A stretch of 64,000 bases of DNA, from the NCBI RefSeq assembly GCF_032121415.1, contig NZ_CP135079.1, positions 3,968,001 to 4,032,000 on the forward strand, in the 5' to 3' direction. The notes under the pieces are model-generated. The model had not been told where the DNA came from and did no database searches. It saw only the letters and a list, made by a program, of their open reading frames with translations. This DNA is from Streptomyces parvus. Its GTDB lineage: Bacteria > Actinomycetota > Actinomycetes > Streptomycetales > Streptomycetaceae. Below are positions 17,255 through 25,933 of this stretch, in pieces. A program made the position numbers and the translations under genes. The stretch's first letter is position 1, and every line of letters begins with the position of its first letter.

Positions 17255-19273
17255 ATGACCACCGCTACCGATGGGGCCCGGATGACCATCACCACGTTGC
17301 TCGTCGCCAACCGGGGCGAGATCGCCTGCCGGATCTTCCGCACCTGCCGCGACCTGGGCATCACCACGGTCGCCGTGTACTCCGACGCGGACGCCGACGC
17401 CCTGCACGTACGGGAGGCGGACCTCGCCGTACGCCTGCCGGGCGCGGCCCCCGCCGACACGTATCTGCGCGGCGACCTCGTCGTGGCCGCCGCGCGGGCC
17501 GCCGGGGCGGACGCCGTGCACCCCGGCTACGGCTTTCTCTCCGAGAACGCCGCGTTCGCCGCCGCCGTGCAGGACGCGGGGCTCGTGTGGGTGGGCCCGC
17601 CGGTGAAGGCGATCGAGCTGATGGCCTCCAAGACCCGGGCCAAGGAGCTGATGGCCGGGGCCGGGGTGCCGCTGCTGGCCCCGGTGGACCCGGCGGCTGC
17701 GGGCCCCGGCGACCTGCCGCTGCTGCTGAAGGCGGCGGCCGGAGGCGGCGGTCGCGGCATGCGGGTCGTCCGGGAACTCGACGCGCTGTCGGGAGAGTTG
17801 CTCGCCGCCGCGGCCGAGGCCGCCTCGGCCTTCGGGGACGGGGAGGTCTTCGCCGAGCCGTACGTGGAGCGCGGCCGGCACGTCGAGGTCCAGGTGATGG
17901 CGGACGCCCACGACACCGTGTGGGCGCTCGGCACCCGGGACTGCTCGCTCCAGCGCCGCCACCAGAAGGTCATCGAGGAGGCCCCCGCGCCCGGTCTCGA
18001 CGACGCCCTGCGCGACCGGCTGCACGAGGCGGCCCTGGCAGCCGCCCGGGCGGTGGGCTACCGGGGCGCGGGCACCGTGGAGTTCCTGGTCTCCGCCGAG
18101 GGCCGCCCGTACTTCCTGGAGATGAATACCCGCCTCCAGGTCGAACACCCGGTCACGGAAGCGGTGTTCGGGCTCGACCTCGTCGCCCTGCAACTACGGG
18201 TGGCGGAGGGCGAGCCGCTGCCGGCCCCCGAGCCCCCGCAGCCGTCCGGCCACGCGGTGGAGGCCCGGCTCTACGCCGAGGACCCGGCCCGCGACTGGCA
18301 GCCGCAGACGGGCACGCTGCTCACTCTGGAGGTGCCGGAGGGGCCCGGCCTTCGCCTGGACACCGGGTACACCGGCGGCGACCCCATCGGCGTGCACTAC
18401 GACCCGATGATCGCCAAGGTGATCGCCCGCGCCCCGACCCGTGCCGAGGCCGTCCGGCTGCTGGCCCGCGCGCTGGAGAGTGCCCGCATCCACGGCCCGG
18501 TCACCAACCGCGACCTGCTCGTACGGTCGCTGCGCCACCCGGACTTCGCGGCGGCCCGTCTGGACACCGGGTTCTACGACCGGCACCTGGCGGACCTCAC
18601 CGCCCCGGGGGCCGGAACCGGTGACCCCGCCTCCGCCGCCCTCGCCGCCACCCTGGCGCAGGCCGTACGGGGCGCGTCGGCCGGCGGCCCCGCCCCGGCC
18701 CGGTTCGGGGCCTGGCGCAACGTGACCTCGCAGCCTCAGCGCAAGCGCTACCGCAGCGAGCCCGACGGCACGGAGCACGAGGTCGCCTACCGCACCTCGC
18801 GCACCGGAGTCCCGGAACCGCACGAGGCCCCCGGCACCCGGGTCCTGACCGCCGCCCCCGACCGCGTCACTCTCGAAGTGAACGGTGTGACCCGGCACTT
18901 CACCGTCAGCACCCACGCCGAGCGGGTCCACGTGGACGCCGCCGACGCCTCGTACACCTTCACCGCCCTGCCCCGCTTCACCGACCCCGCCACGCACACC
19001 GCCCCCGGCTCCCTGCTCGCCCCGATGCCCGGGACCGTCGTCCGCCTCGCGGAGGGCCTGGCCGCCGGGGTTCCCGTCGAGGCCGGGCAGCCGCTGATCT
19101 GGCTGGAGGCGATGAAGATGGAGCACCGCATCCTCGCGCCCGCCTCCGGCACCCTCACCGCCCTGCACGCCGCGCCTGGCCACCAGGTCGAGGTCGGCGC
19201 ACTGCTCGCCGTGGTCCAGGAGGACCCGGCCGCCACCCCCGTACCCGTTCCCGTACCGGAGGAGACCGCATGA
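17255..19273 (+). CDS. Biotin-dependent acyl-CoA carboxylase, alpha subunit (BC-BT-BCCP)
   Basis: A 672-residue subunit. The biotin carboxylase domain (10-460) has ANRGEIACRIFRT, the ATP loop AAAGGGGRGM and FLEMNTRLQVEHPVTE. A middle BT-like domain joins to a C-terminal BCCP domain whose EAMKMEH carries the biotinylated lysine, near residue 620. I prefer ATG at 17255, which has GTGAGG upstream; ATG at 17282 would still keep the whole domain. It pairs with the beta subunit just upstream, and overlaps the dehydrogenase start as ATGA. Together they form one carboxylase holoenzyme acting in the degradation of a branched acyl-CoA. Confidence 0.93.
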   Translation: MTTATDGARMTITTLLVANRGEIACRIFRTCRDLGITTVAVYSDADADALHVREADLAVRLPGAAPADTYLRGDLVVAAARAAGADAVHPGYGFLSENAAFAAAVQDAGLVWVGPPVKAIELMASKTRAKELMAGAGVPLLAPVDPAAAGPGDLPLLLKAAAGGGGRGMRVVRELDALSGELLAAAAEAASAFGDGEVFAEPYVERGRHVEVQVMADAHDTVWALGTRDCSLQRRHQKVIEEAPAPGLDDALRDRLHEAALAAARAVGYRGAGTVEFLVSAEGRPYFLEMNTRLQVEHPVTEAVFGLDLVALQLRVAEGEPLPAPEPPQPSGHAVEARLYAEDPARDWQPQTGTLLTLEVPEGPGLRLDTGYTGGDPIGVHYDPMIAKVIARAPTRAEAVRLLARALESARIHGPVTNRDLLVRSLRHPDFAAARLDTGFYDRHLADLTAPGAGTGDPASAALAATLAQAVRGASAGGPAPARFGAWRNVTSQPQRKRYRSEPDGTEHEVAYRTSRTGVPEPHEAPGTRVLTAAPDRVTLEVNGVTRHFTVSTHAERVHVDAADASYTFTALPRFTDPATHTAPGSLLAPMPGTVVRLAEGLAAGVPVEAGQPLIWLEAMKMEHRILAPASGTLTALHAAPGHQVEVGALLAVVQEDPAATPVPVPVPEETA

Positions 19274-20439
19274 GCACCGCACGCACCGTCCTCGAAGCCG
19301 AAGAGCACCAGGCCCTGCGCGCAGCCGTCGCCGCCCTCGGAAAGCGGTACGGACGCGACTACATGACCACCGTCATCCGCGAGGGCAACCACACCGACGA
19401 GCTGTGGGCGGAGGCCGCCAAACTCGGCTACCTCGGGGTGAACCTCCCCGAGGAGTACGGCGGCGGAGGCGGCGGAATGGCCGAACTCTCCATCGTGCTG
19501 GAGGAGTTGGGTGCTGCCGGCTCGCCGCTTCTGATGATGATCGTGTCCCCCGCGATCTGCGGCACGGTCATCGCCCGCTTCGGTACGGAGGAGCAGAAGC
19601 GGAGATGGCTGCCGGGCCTCGCCGACGGCAGTCTCACCATGGCCTTCGGCATCACCGAGCCCGACGCCGGATCGAACTCCCACCGCATCACCACCACCGC
19701 TCGCCGCGACGGCGACGACTGGGTCCTCACGGGCCGCAAGGTCTTCGTCTCCGGCGTCGACATAGCCGACGCCACGCTGATCGTCGGGCGCACGGAGGAC
19801 GCCCGCTCCGGGAAGCTGAAGCCCTGCCTGTTCGTCGTGGAGCGCGATGCCCCCGGGTTCGGCCGGAACCGGATCGACATGGAACTCCACGCTCCCGAGA
19901 AGCAGTTCGAGCTGGTCCTGGACGACGTACGGCTGCCGGCCGACGCCCTGGTCGGCGACGAGGACGCGGGTCTGCTCCAGCTCTTCGCCGGGCTCAACCC
20001 GGAACGGATCATGACGGCGGCGTTCGGCATCGGCATGGGCCGTTTCGCACTCTCCAGGGCCGTGGAGTACGCCCGTACCCGCCAGGTCTGGAAGGCCCCC
20101 ATCGGCTCCCACCAGGCCATCGCGCACCCGCTCGCCACCGCCCACATCGACCTGGAGCTGTCGCGCCTGATGATGCAGAAGGCGGCGCTGCTGTACGACG
20201 AGGGCGACGACGTCGGGGCGGGCGAGGCGGCCAACATGGCGAAGTACGCGGCCGGGGAGGCGTGCGTGAAGGCCGTCGACCAGGCGGTGCACACGCTCGG
20301 CGGCAACGGCCTGACCCGGGAGTACGGCCTCGCGTCCCTGATCACCGCGTCACGGGTGGCCCGGATAGCCCCGGTCAGCCGCGAGATGATCCTGAACTAC
20401 GTCTCGCACCAGTCGCTGGGCCTGCCGAAGTCGTACTAG
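19270..20439 (+). CDS. Acyl-CoA dehydrogenase (AtuD/IVD-like)
   Basis: A 389-residue FAD flavoprotein with the normal three-domain layout: N-terminal helices to LGYLGVNLPEEYGGGGGG, a beta domain with AFGITEPDAGSNSHRITTTA (FAD/substrate-binding) and VLTGRKVFVSG, and C-terminal helices with ARTRQVWKAPIGSHQAIAHP and a closing LGGNGLTREY. Its placement right after the carboxylase matches AtuD or isovaleryl-CoA dehydrogenase in branched-chain pathways, producing the alpha,beta-unsaturated CoA ester that the carboxylase uses. Translationally coupled to the alpha subunit through ATGA. Which acyl chain it takes cannot be fixed from sequence. Confidence 0.92.
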   Translation: MSTARTVLEAEEHQALRAAVAALGKRYGRDYMTTVIREGNHTDELWAEAAKLGYLGVNLPEEYGGGGGGMAELSIVLEELGAAGSPLLMMIVSPAICGTVIARFGTEEQKRRWLPGLADGSLTMAFGITEPDAGSNSHRITTTARRDGDDWVLTGRKVFVSGVDIADATLIVGRTEDARSGKLKPCLFVVERDAPGFGRNRIDMELHAPEKQFELVLDDVRLPADALVGDEDAGLLQLFAGLNPERIMTAAFGIGMGRFALSRAVEYARTRQVWKAPIGSHQAIAHPLATAHIDLELSRLMMQKAALLYDEGDDVGAGEAANMAKYAAGEACVKAVDQAVHTLGGNGLTREYGLASLITASRVARIAPVSREMILNYVSHQSLGLPKSY

Positions 20440-20570
20440 CGCCATTCGTTCGGATCGTGCCGGGCTCGCGGAGTCCTGGCCGTCCTCCTCGAACCGATCC
20501 TGTCCGACCCCTCCCCATCCCTCCCCCACAAGGGTGATTCTGACCCCCACACTCCACACCCGCACGGCGT

Positions 20571-20597
20571 CCCGCGCCGCCACCCGGGCGGCGCGGG
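20571..20597. terminator. GC hairpin between dehydrogenase and CoA-ligase genes
   Basis: CCCGCGCCGCC pairs with GGCGGCGCGGG over a 5-nt loop, 25 nt before the ligase ATG in the only sizeable gap (182 bp) inside the operon. It may attenuate or separate the two halves of the operon. Confidence 0.45.
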
Positions 20598-20621
20598 CGA
20601 CCGCGACGACAGGGGACCGCC

Positions 20622-22223
20622 ATGGTGTTCCGCAGCGAGTACGCAGACGTAACGGCCCTCGACACGCCCATCCACGACGCGGTTCTCGGCGGGGCCGCCG
20701 GGTTCGGTGACACCGTCGCCCTGATCGACGGGACGAACGGCATGTCCCTCACGTACGCCCAACTCGACGGTTTCCACCGGCGCATCGCCGCCGCGCTCGC
20801 CGAGGCGGGGCTCAGGAAGGGCGACGTCCTCGCCCTGCACAGCCCGAACACCATCGCCTACCCCGCCGTCTTCTACGGTGCGACCCGGGCCGGGGCCTCG
20901 GTCACCACGGTCCACCCGCTGGCCACGCCCGAGGAGTTCGCCAAGCAGCTCGCGGACAGCGGGGCGGAGTGGATCATCACGGTCTCCCCGCTCCTGGCGA
21001 CCGCTCGCCGTGCGGCCGAACTCACGGGCGGGGTAAGGGAGATCTACGTGTGCGACCGGGCGGAGGGCCACACCTCCATCCTGGACATGCTGTCCTCCAC
21101 CGCCCCCGAGCCAAAGATCGCGATCGACCCCGGCGAGGACGTCGCGGCCCTCCCGTACAGCTCCGGCACGACGGGCACGCCCAAGGGCGTGATGCTGACG
21201 CACCGGTCGATCGCGACCAACCTGGAGCAACTGAGACCGTTCATTCCCATGGGCGAGGGCGACCGCATCCTTGCCGTCCTCCCCTTCTTCCACATCTACG
21301 GGCTCACAGCGCTGATGAACGTACCCCTGCGCTGCGGCTCGACGGTCGTCGTGCTGCCCCGCTTCGACCTGGCGCAGTTCCTGGAGGCCATCCAGACGCA
21401 CCGCATCTCCGGTCTGTACGTGGCTCCACCGATCGTGCTGGCACTGGCGAAGCACCCGCTGGTGGGGGAGTACGACCTGTCGTCGCTCCAGTACATCGTC
21501 AGTGCCGCCGCCCCGCTCGACGCCGAGTTGGCGGAAGCGTGTTCGGCCCGGCTGGGGGTGCCGCCGGTGCGGCAGGCGTACGGGATGACGGAGCTGTCGC
21601 CCGGTACGCACGTGGTGCCGCTCTCCGTCGAGCAGCCGCCGCCGGGCACGGTCGGCAAGCTGCTGCCGGGCACCGAGATGCGGATCGTGTCGCTGGAGGA
21701 CCCGGCGAAGGACGCGGAGCCGGGGGCCGACGGCGAGATCCTGATCCGGGGCCCGCAGGTGATGAAGGGCTACCTGGGCCGTGCGGACGCCACGGCGGCG
21801 ATGATCGACGAGGACGGCGGGGTCCACACCGGCGATGTCGGCCGGGTGGACGAGGACGGCTGGTTGTACGTCGTCGACCGGGTGAAGGAGCTGATCAAGT
21901 ACAAGGGTTACCAGGTGGCCCCCGCCGAGCTGGAGGCCCTGCTCCTCACCCACGAGGAGGTCGCGGACGCGGCGGTGATCGGGGTGTACGACGCGGAGGG
22001 CAACGAGGTCCCGAAGGCGTTCCTGGTCCGGGGGCCGGGGGCGGAGGGCCTGACGGCGGAGGACGTCATGGCGTACGTCGCCGAACGCGTCTCCCCGTAC
22101 AAGAAGGTGCGGCGGGCCGAGTTCATCGAGGCGGTGCCCCGGGCGGCCTCCGGCAAGATCCTCCGGCGCGAGCTCCGCGACCGTGAGAAGACGGATCATT
22201 CGGGAACATCGGAGGAACAGTGA
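20622..22223 (+). CDS. 4-coumarate/cinnamate:CoA ligase-type acyl-CoA synthetase
   Basis: A 533-residue ANL ligase. The P-loop is YSSGTTGTPKGVMLTHRS at about 176-193; the conserved ATP/tyrosine motif is QAYGMTELSPGTH and the hinge aspartate is in GWLYVVDRVKELIKYKGYQV; the C-terminal catalytic lysine is in PRAASGKILRR. The whole protein resembles S. coelicolor SCO4383, shown in the literature to activate cinnamate and 4-coumarate (recalled, not aligned). Here it sits in an operon for branched or terpenoid acid breakdown, in the place of AtuH, so the natural substrate may differ. ATG at 20622 follows AGGGGA; its stop overlaps the hydratase GTG. Confidence 0.92.
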   Translation: MVFRSEYADVTALDTPIHDAVLGGAAGFGDTVALIDGTNGMSLTYAQLDGFHRRIAAALAEAGLRKGDVLALHSPNTIAYPAVFYGATRAGASVTTVHPLATPEEFAKQLADSGAEWIITVSPLLATARRAAELTGGVREIYVCDRAEGHTSILDMLSSTAPEPKIAIDPGEDVAALPYSSGTTGTPKGVMLTHRSIATNLEQLRPFIPMGEGDRILAVLPFFHIYGLTALMNVPLRCGSTVVVLPRFDLAQFLEAIQTHRISGLYVAPPIVLALAKHPLVGEYDLSSLQYIVSAAAPLDAELAEACSARLGVPPVRQAYGMTELSPGTHVVPLSVEQPPPGTVGKLLPGTEMRIVSLEDPAKDAEPGADGEILIRGPQVMKGYLGRADATAAMIDEDGGVHTGDVGRVDEDGWLYVVDRVKELIKYKGYQVAPAELEALLLTHEEVADAAVIGVYDAEGNEVPKAFLVRGPGAEGLTAEDVMAYVAERVSPYKKVRRAEFIEAVPRAASGKILRRELRDREKTDHSGTSEEQ

Positions 22224-22954
22224 CCCTGATCGTACGGACGGGGGAGCGGGGCATCGCCACCCTGGCGCTGGACTCCCCGGCCAACCGCAACGCGTTGTCG
22301 GCGCGGCTGGTGTCGGAGTTGCGGGATGCCCTCGTGGCCTGCGCCCGAGACGACACCGTACGGGCGGTGGTGCTGGCCCATACGGGGTCGACGTTCTGCG
22401 CCGGGGCGGACCTGACCGCTCCGCCGGACCCGGAGGCGTTCGTGGGGCTGATGCGGGAGATCGTGGCGCTGCCGAAGCCGGTGGTGGCCCGGGTGACCGG
22501 CCATGTCCGGGCGGGCGGCCTGGGGCTGCTGGCGGCGTGCGACATCGCGGTGGCGGGCGGGACGTCGTCCTTCGCCCTCACCGAGTCCCGCCTGGGCCTG
22601 GCCCCGGCGGTCATCTCCCTCACCCTGCTCCCGCGCGTGGACCGCACGGCGGCGAACCGCTACTACCTCACCGGGGAGCGGTTCGACGCGGCGGAGGCGG
22701 CGAGGATCTCGCTGGTCACGCTGGCCGCCGAGGACGTGGACAAAGCGCTCGTACCGGTCCTGGACGGTCTGCGCCGGGCCTCGCCCCAGGGGCTGGCCGC
22801 ATCGAAGGAGCTGGTCACGGCTACGGTGCTGAGGAACTTCGACCAGTACGCCGAAGACCTCATCGCCCGATCCGCCGCGTTGTTCGCCTCCGACGAGGCG
22901 AGGGAGGGGATGACGGCCTTCCTCGAACGACGGGACCCGGCATGGGTGCGGTGA
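22220..22954 (+). CDS. Enoyl-CoA hydratase/isomerase family protein
   Basis: A 244-residue crotonase-fold protein. The oxyanion-hole strands are GSTFCAGADLTAPPD (about 52-66) and HVRAGGLGLLAACDIAVAGG (about 95-114); the ending EGMTAFLERRDPAW is the usual trimer-helix signature. The second catalytic acid of classical hydratases is not obvious, as in many family members, so a hydratase, isomerase or AtuE-like isohexenylglutaconyl-CoA hydratase role is possible. GTG start overlaps the ligase stop (GTGA); the TetR gene begins inside its 3' end. Confidence 0.88.
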   Translation: MTLIVRTGERGIATLALDSPANRNALSARLVSELRDALVACARDDTVRAVVLAHTGSTFCAGADLTAPPDPEAFVGLMREIVALPKPVVARVTGHVRAGGLGLLAACDIAVAGGTSSFALTESRLGLAPAVISLTLLPRVDRTAANRYYLTGERFDAAEAARISLVTLAAEDVDKALVPVLDGLRRASPQGLAASKELVTATVLRNFDQYAEDLIARSAALFASDEAREGMTAFLERRDPAWVR

Positions 22955-23547
22955 CCTCTTCCAGCGCGGCGAAGTCCGCTCACGCGCCCAAGCAGGACCG
23001 CAGCCGGGCGACGCGGCAGCGACTCCTGGAGGCGGCGGTGGCCTGCCTGGCCGAACACGGCTGGGCGGGCTCCACCGTCTCCGTCGTCGCCGAACGGGCC
23101 GGCGTCTCGCGCGGCGCGGCGCAGCACCACTTCCCGACCCGCGAAGACCTGTTCACCGGGGCGGTGGAGTACGTCGCCGAGGAGCGCTCCGCCGCCCTGC
23201 GCGCGCTCCCCGTCCAGGGCCGCGCCGAGGTGGTCGCGGCCCTGGTCGACCTCTACACGGGTCCGCTGTTCCGAGCGGCGCTCCAGCTCTGGGTGGCCGC
23301 CTCCAACGAGGCCCAGCTCCGCCCGCGCGTGACGGAACTGGAGGCGCGGGTGGGCCGCGAGACCCACCGCATCGCGGTCGAACTCCTCGGCGCGGACGAG
23401 TCCCGCCCGGGCACCCGCGAAACGGTCCAGGGCCTCCTGGACATGGCCCGCGGCCTCGGCCTCGCCAACCTCCTCACCGACGACACGGCCCGCCGGGAGC
23501 GGGTGGTGGCGCAGTGGGCGGCGCTGGTGGAGGAGGGCTTGGGCTGA
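22942..23547 (+). CDS. TetR-family transcriptional regulator
   Basis: A 201-residue TetR protein: after a short polar tail, TRQRLLEAAVACLAEHGWAGSTVSVVAERAGVSRGAAQHHFPTREDLF is a canonical TetR HTH (residues ~22-70), and the rest is a helical ligand domain. The ATG at 22942 overlaps the hydratase by 13 nt; a GTG at 22951 overlaps its stop as GTGA and gives 198 aa. As the last gene of the operon it probably represses it, releasing DNA on binding an acyl-CoA intermediate. The CAAGCGCGCTTG palindrome at 12941 is the best candidate site. Target and ligand are inferred. Confidence 0.9.
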   Translation: MGAVTSSSAAKSAHAPKQDRSRATRQRLLEAAVACLAEHGWAGSTVSVVAERAGVSRGAAQHHFPTREDLFTGAVEYVAEERSAALRALPVQGRAEVVAALVDLYTGPLFRAALQLWVAASNEAQLRPRVTELEARVGRETHRIAVELLGADESRPGTRETVQGLLDMARGLGLANLLTDDTARRERVVAQWAALVEEGLG

Positions 23548-23903
23548 GCCTTCGAGGGCCCCTTCAGGTCGGCCGACGGCCGGGACTTCGTTCATTCTGG
23601 CGGGAACATGTGACGGAATATTTCCTGATCGGTTATTGGGCGGCTGGGAATGCATTTCCGAGTAAACATTTCTGCAGCGCAGAGAAACGTTTCACGCCGT
23701 GTATGGTCGATAAAAGACCGAAGCGGTCTCCTCGGCATTTCCTATAATCGTGAATGAATACTCGAAAAAAAGTCCGGCTCGACACTGTTTATCCAGGTTT
23801 AAGAGCTGCCGCTGTGCGTAATGTGCTGCCGACAACACGAGGGCTTCCGGGAAACCGTGAACGACTCGGAAGTCGCCGCCTCGCACAGAAAAATCGGTTT
23901 CTG
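23548..23903. other. AT-richer non-coding leader upstream of the DUF3494 gene
   Basis: This 356-bp stretch is visibly poorer in GC than the rest of the window, with many A/T runs. It contains TATAAT at 23743-23748 and small hairpins (GACCGAAGCGGTC near 23716, CGACTCGGAAGTCG near 23867). No gene on either strand is convincing. It probably holds the promoter and long 5' leader of the secreted protein that follows. Confidence 0.5.
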
Positions 23904-24636
23904 ATGAAGCTCAGAACTCCTGATCTTGGAGTACGGCGCATTGTCTCGTCCTGGCTCACCGCAGCTCTCACCACTACGGTCGCCGCAGTCATGGTGGCCG
24001 CGACGACGTCCCCGGCGGTAGCCATCGCCACGCCCGTGCCGCTGGGAACCGCGGACAGCTTCGCGGTGCTGGCAGGGGAGTCGGTCACCAACACCGGACC
24101 CACCGTGATCACCGGGGACGTCGGCGTCAGCCCGGGAACGGCCATCAGCGGATTTCCGCCGGGGCTCGTGAACGGAGTCCAGCACTCGGCGGACGCCGTC
24201 GCTCTCCAGGCCAAGTCCGACCTGGTGGTGGCGTACAACAACGCGGCGGGCCAGGCCACGGACGCCGCGCTGCCGCCGGGGGCCTGACTCTGGTGCCCGG
24301 CGTCTACACGGCCTCCTCGACGCTGGGGCTCACCGGCACGCTCACCCTCGACGCCGAGGGCGACCCCAACGCCGTGTGGGTCTTCCAGGTCGGCTCCGGT
24401 CTGACGACGGCGTCCGCCAGCCGCGTCAACCTCATCAACGGCGCGCAGCCCTGCAACGTCTTCTGGCAGATCGGAAGTTCGGCCACGCTCGGTACGGATT
24501 CGACCTTCATCGGCAACATCCTGGCCCTGACCTCGATCAGCGTGACCACCGGCGCGACCATCGAGGGCCGGGCGCTGGCCCGTAACGGCTCGGTCACCCT
24601 GGACAACAACCGCATCACCCGGTCCACCTGCTCCGG

Positions 24637-24730
24637 CGGCACCACGTCCGGCACCACGACGGGCACGACGACCGGGACCACGACCGGGACCACGACGGGC
24701 ACGACGACCGGGACCACCACCGGCACCACG
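24637..24730 (+). repeat. 12-nt tandem repeat encoding GTTT units
   Basis: About seven imperfect copies of GGNACNACNACN encode repeated Gly-Thr-Thr-Thr in the tail of the DUF3494 protein. Codon variants (ACG/ACC) alternate, so the DNA is less regular than the peptide. Confidence 0.85.
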
Positions 24731-24850
24731 GGAGGCGTGCTGGGCGGGGTGCTCGGCGGCGTCCTGACCGGCGGCACCACGGGCGGTACCGGCGGGGTGC
24801 TCGGCGGAGTACTCGGCGGCGTCGTGACCGGCGGCACCACCGGTGGCACT
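24731..24850 (+). repeat. Two 60-nt tandem copies encoding a GGVL/GGTT module
   Basis: Each copy encodes a 20-residue unit of three GGVL-like steps and then TGGTTGGT; the second copy starts at 24791. They differ at a few third positions and one Leu/Val change. Confidence 0.85.
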
Positions 24851-24937
24851 CCGGGTGGTTCGACCACCACAGGGACCACCACGGGGAACACCGTCGGCAA
24901 CACCTCCGGGAACATCGCCGGCAACACCACGGGCGGC

Positions 24938-25036
24938 GGCAAGGGCGGCGGCACCGGCGGCCACTCGGGCGGTCACACCGGCGGTCACTCGGGCGGTGGC
25001 AAGGGCGGCGGCACCGGCGGCCACTCGGGCGGCCAC
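24938..25036 (+). repeat. 60-nt-period Gly/His-rich repeat
   Basis: A GGCAAGGGCGGCGGCACC block at 24938 recurs at 24998, followed by GGCCACTCGGGCGG in both copies; the second copy is incomplete. It encodes GKGGGTGGHSGGH-type sequence. Confidence 0.8.
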
Positions 25037-25258
25037 GACAGCGGCGGCTACGGCTACGGCGACGGGCGGCCCGGCGACCACGGCCCCGGCGAGGAGCACG
25101 GCGGCTACGGCGAGAAGCCTGAGGGTCCCGGACACCACGAGGGCTGACCGGAGGCGCGGAACGCGAGCCGCCGGATGACCGGCGTGCGGCGGGGCATGTC
25201 CTCCTGCCCCGCCGCACGCTTCCACAAGACGGACGACGAACAGAACAGGGCGGGGCAC

Positions 25259-25933
25259 GTGCTGGGTGGAGCCGCGACGGAACATGAACGCACGCAGGTA
25301 CGCAGTCGGGTGGGCAGTCAGGTGAGAAACCGGTTACGCAGAGGAGTCCTCACCAGCGCCGTGGCGCTCTGTCTGGCCACCGCCCTGGTCCACATCGGTC
25401 TGGTCTTCCTGCACGTGGCACCGTCGAACACGGTGTCGCAGCGCTTCAACGCCCAGGTGGACGCCTGGATCTACCCACTCTTCGAGCAGAACTGGCGGCT
25501 GTTCGCCCCCGACCCGGACTCCGTCAACCGGCGGATCTCCGCGCGCACGGCGCACACGGCCCCGGACGGATCGGTCCAGGTCAGCGACTGGACCGACCTG
25601 ACCGCCGTGGACACCTCCGCCATCGAGCACAACGCCTTCCCGAGCCACACCTCGCAGAACATGCTGCGTCGCTCCTGGACGTCCTACGTCGAACTCCACG
25701 GCGGCGACGACGTCCCGCGCTCGGACCGGGCCGTGATGATGCAGCGGTACCTGCGCAACATCGCCGCCGACCGCATGGCCGAACGCGACGGCAAGCCGTT
25801 CGAGAACATCCAACTCCGGGTCGTCACCCTGCCCGTGGCCGCTCCGGGCAGCCCGGACCGTGACCGCCGTGCCGCCGCGAAGGACGCCGAGACCCGGCTC
25901 CTGCCCTGGTGGAAGGTGGCATCGGATGCCTGA
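25259..25933 (+). CDS. DUF5819 family membrane-anchored protein
   Basis: About 224 residues from the GTG at 25259; a GTG at 25322 would give a 203-residue form starting VRNRLRRGVLTS. One N-terminal TM segment (TSAVALCLATALVHIGLVFL) is followed by an extracytoplasmic domain with the family hallmark AWIYPLFEQNWRLFAPDPDS and later RRSWTSYVELHGGDD. DUF5819 proteins are actinobacterial and regularly pair with an HTTM protein, as here: the next ATG lies 8 nt inside this gene. The pair likely acts together at the membrane; the chemistry is unknown. Confidence 0.8.
   Translation: MLGGAATEHERTQVRSRVGSQVRNRLRRGVLTSAVALCLATALVHIGLVFLHVAPSNTVSQRFNAQVDAWIYPLFEQNWRLFAPDPDSVNRRISARTAHTAPDGSVQVSDWTDLTAVDTSAIEHNAFPSHTSQNMLRRSWTSYVELHGGDDVPRSDRAVMMQRYLRNIAADRMAERDGKPFENIQLRVVTLPVAAPGSPDRDRRAAAKDAETRLLPWWKVASDA

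Larger units (their letters stand above)
23904..25147 (+). pseudogene. DUF3494 ice-binding-like secreted protein, split by a frameshift
   Basis: The first frame (23904-24287) codes for a signal peptide (RRIVSSWLTAALTTTVAAVMV...SPAVA) followed by LGTADSFAVLAGESVTNTGP, the start of a DUF3494 beta-helix domain, and stops just after DAALPPG. The second frame (about 24281-25147) continues with GLTLVPGVYTASSTLGLTGT through ALARNGSVTLDNNRITR, the rest of the domain. The switch is at a run of five Gs at 24278-24282; one more G would restore one ORF. The C-terminal third is low-complexity: GTTT repeats, then GGVL repeats, then Gly/His-rich repeats, like a wall or matrix anchor. DUF3494 includes ice-binding proteins and adhesins; the function here is unknown. 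The start codon is uncertain (ATG 23904 or 23754, neither with a ribosome site). It could be a sequencing error rather than a dead gene. Confidence 0.8.

Noticed and set aside
23548..23903. Known riboswitch (e.g. c-di-AMP, cobalamin)
   Set aside because: None of the conserved boxes of those families could be found by eye.
24273..24300. Programmed -1 frameshift as the certain explanation for the split DUF3494 gene
   Set aside because: The G tract would allow slippage, but no stimulating downstream structure was established and two other indels lie close by, so error or decay is at least as likely.
24637..25036. CRISPR-like array
   Set aside because: The repeats are contiguous, lack unique spacers and translate as a regular protein tail.
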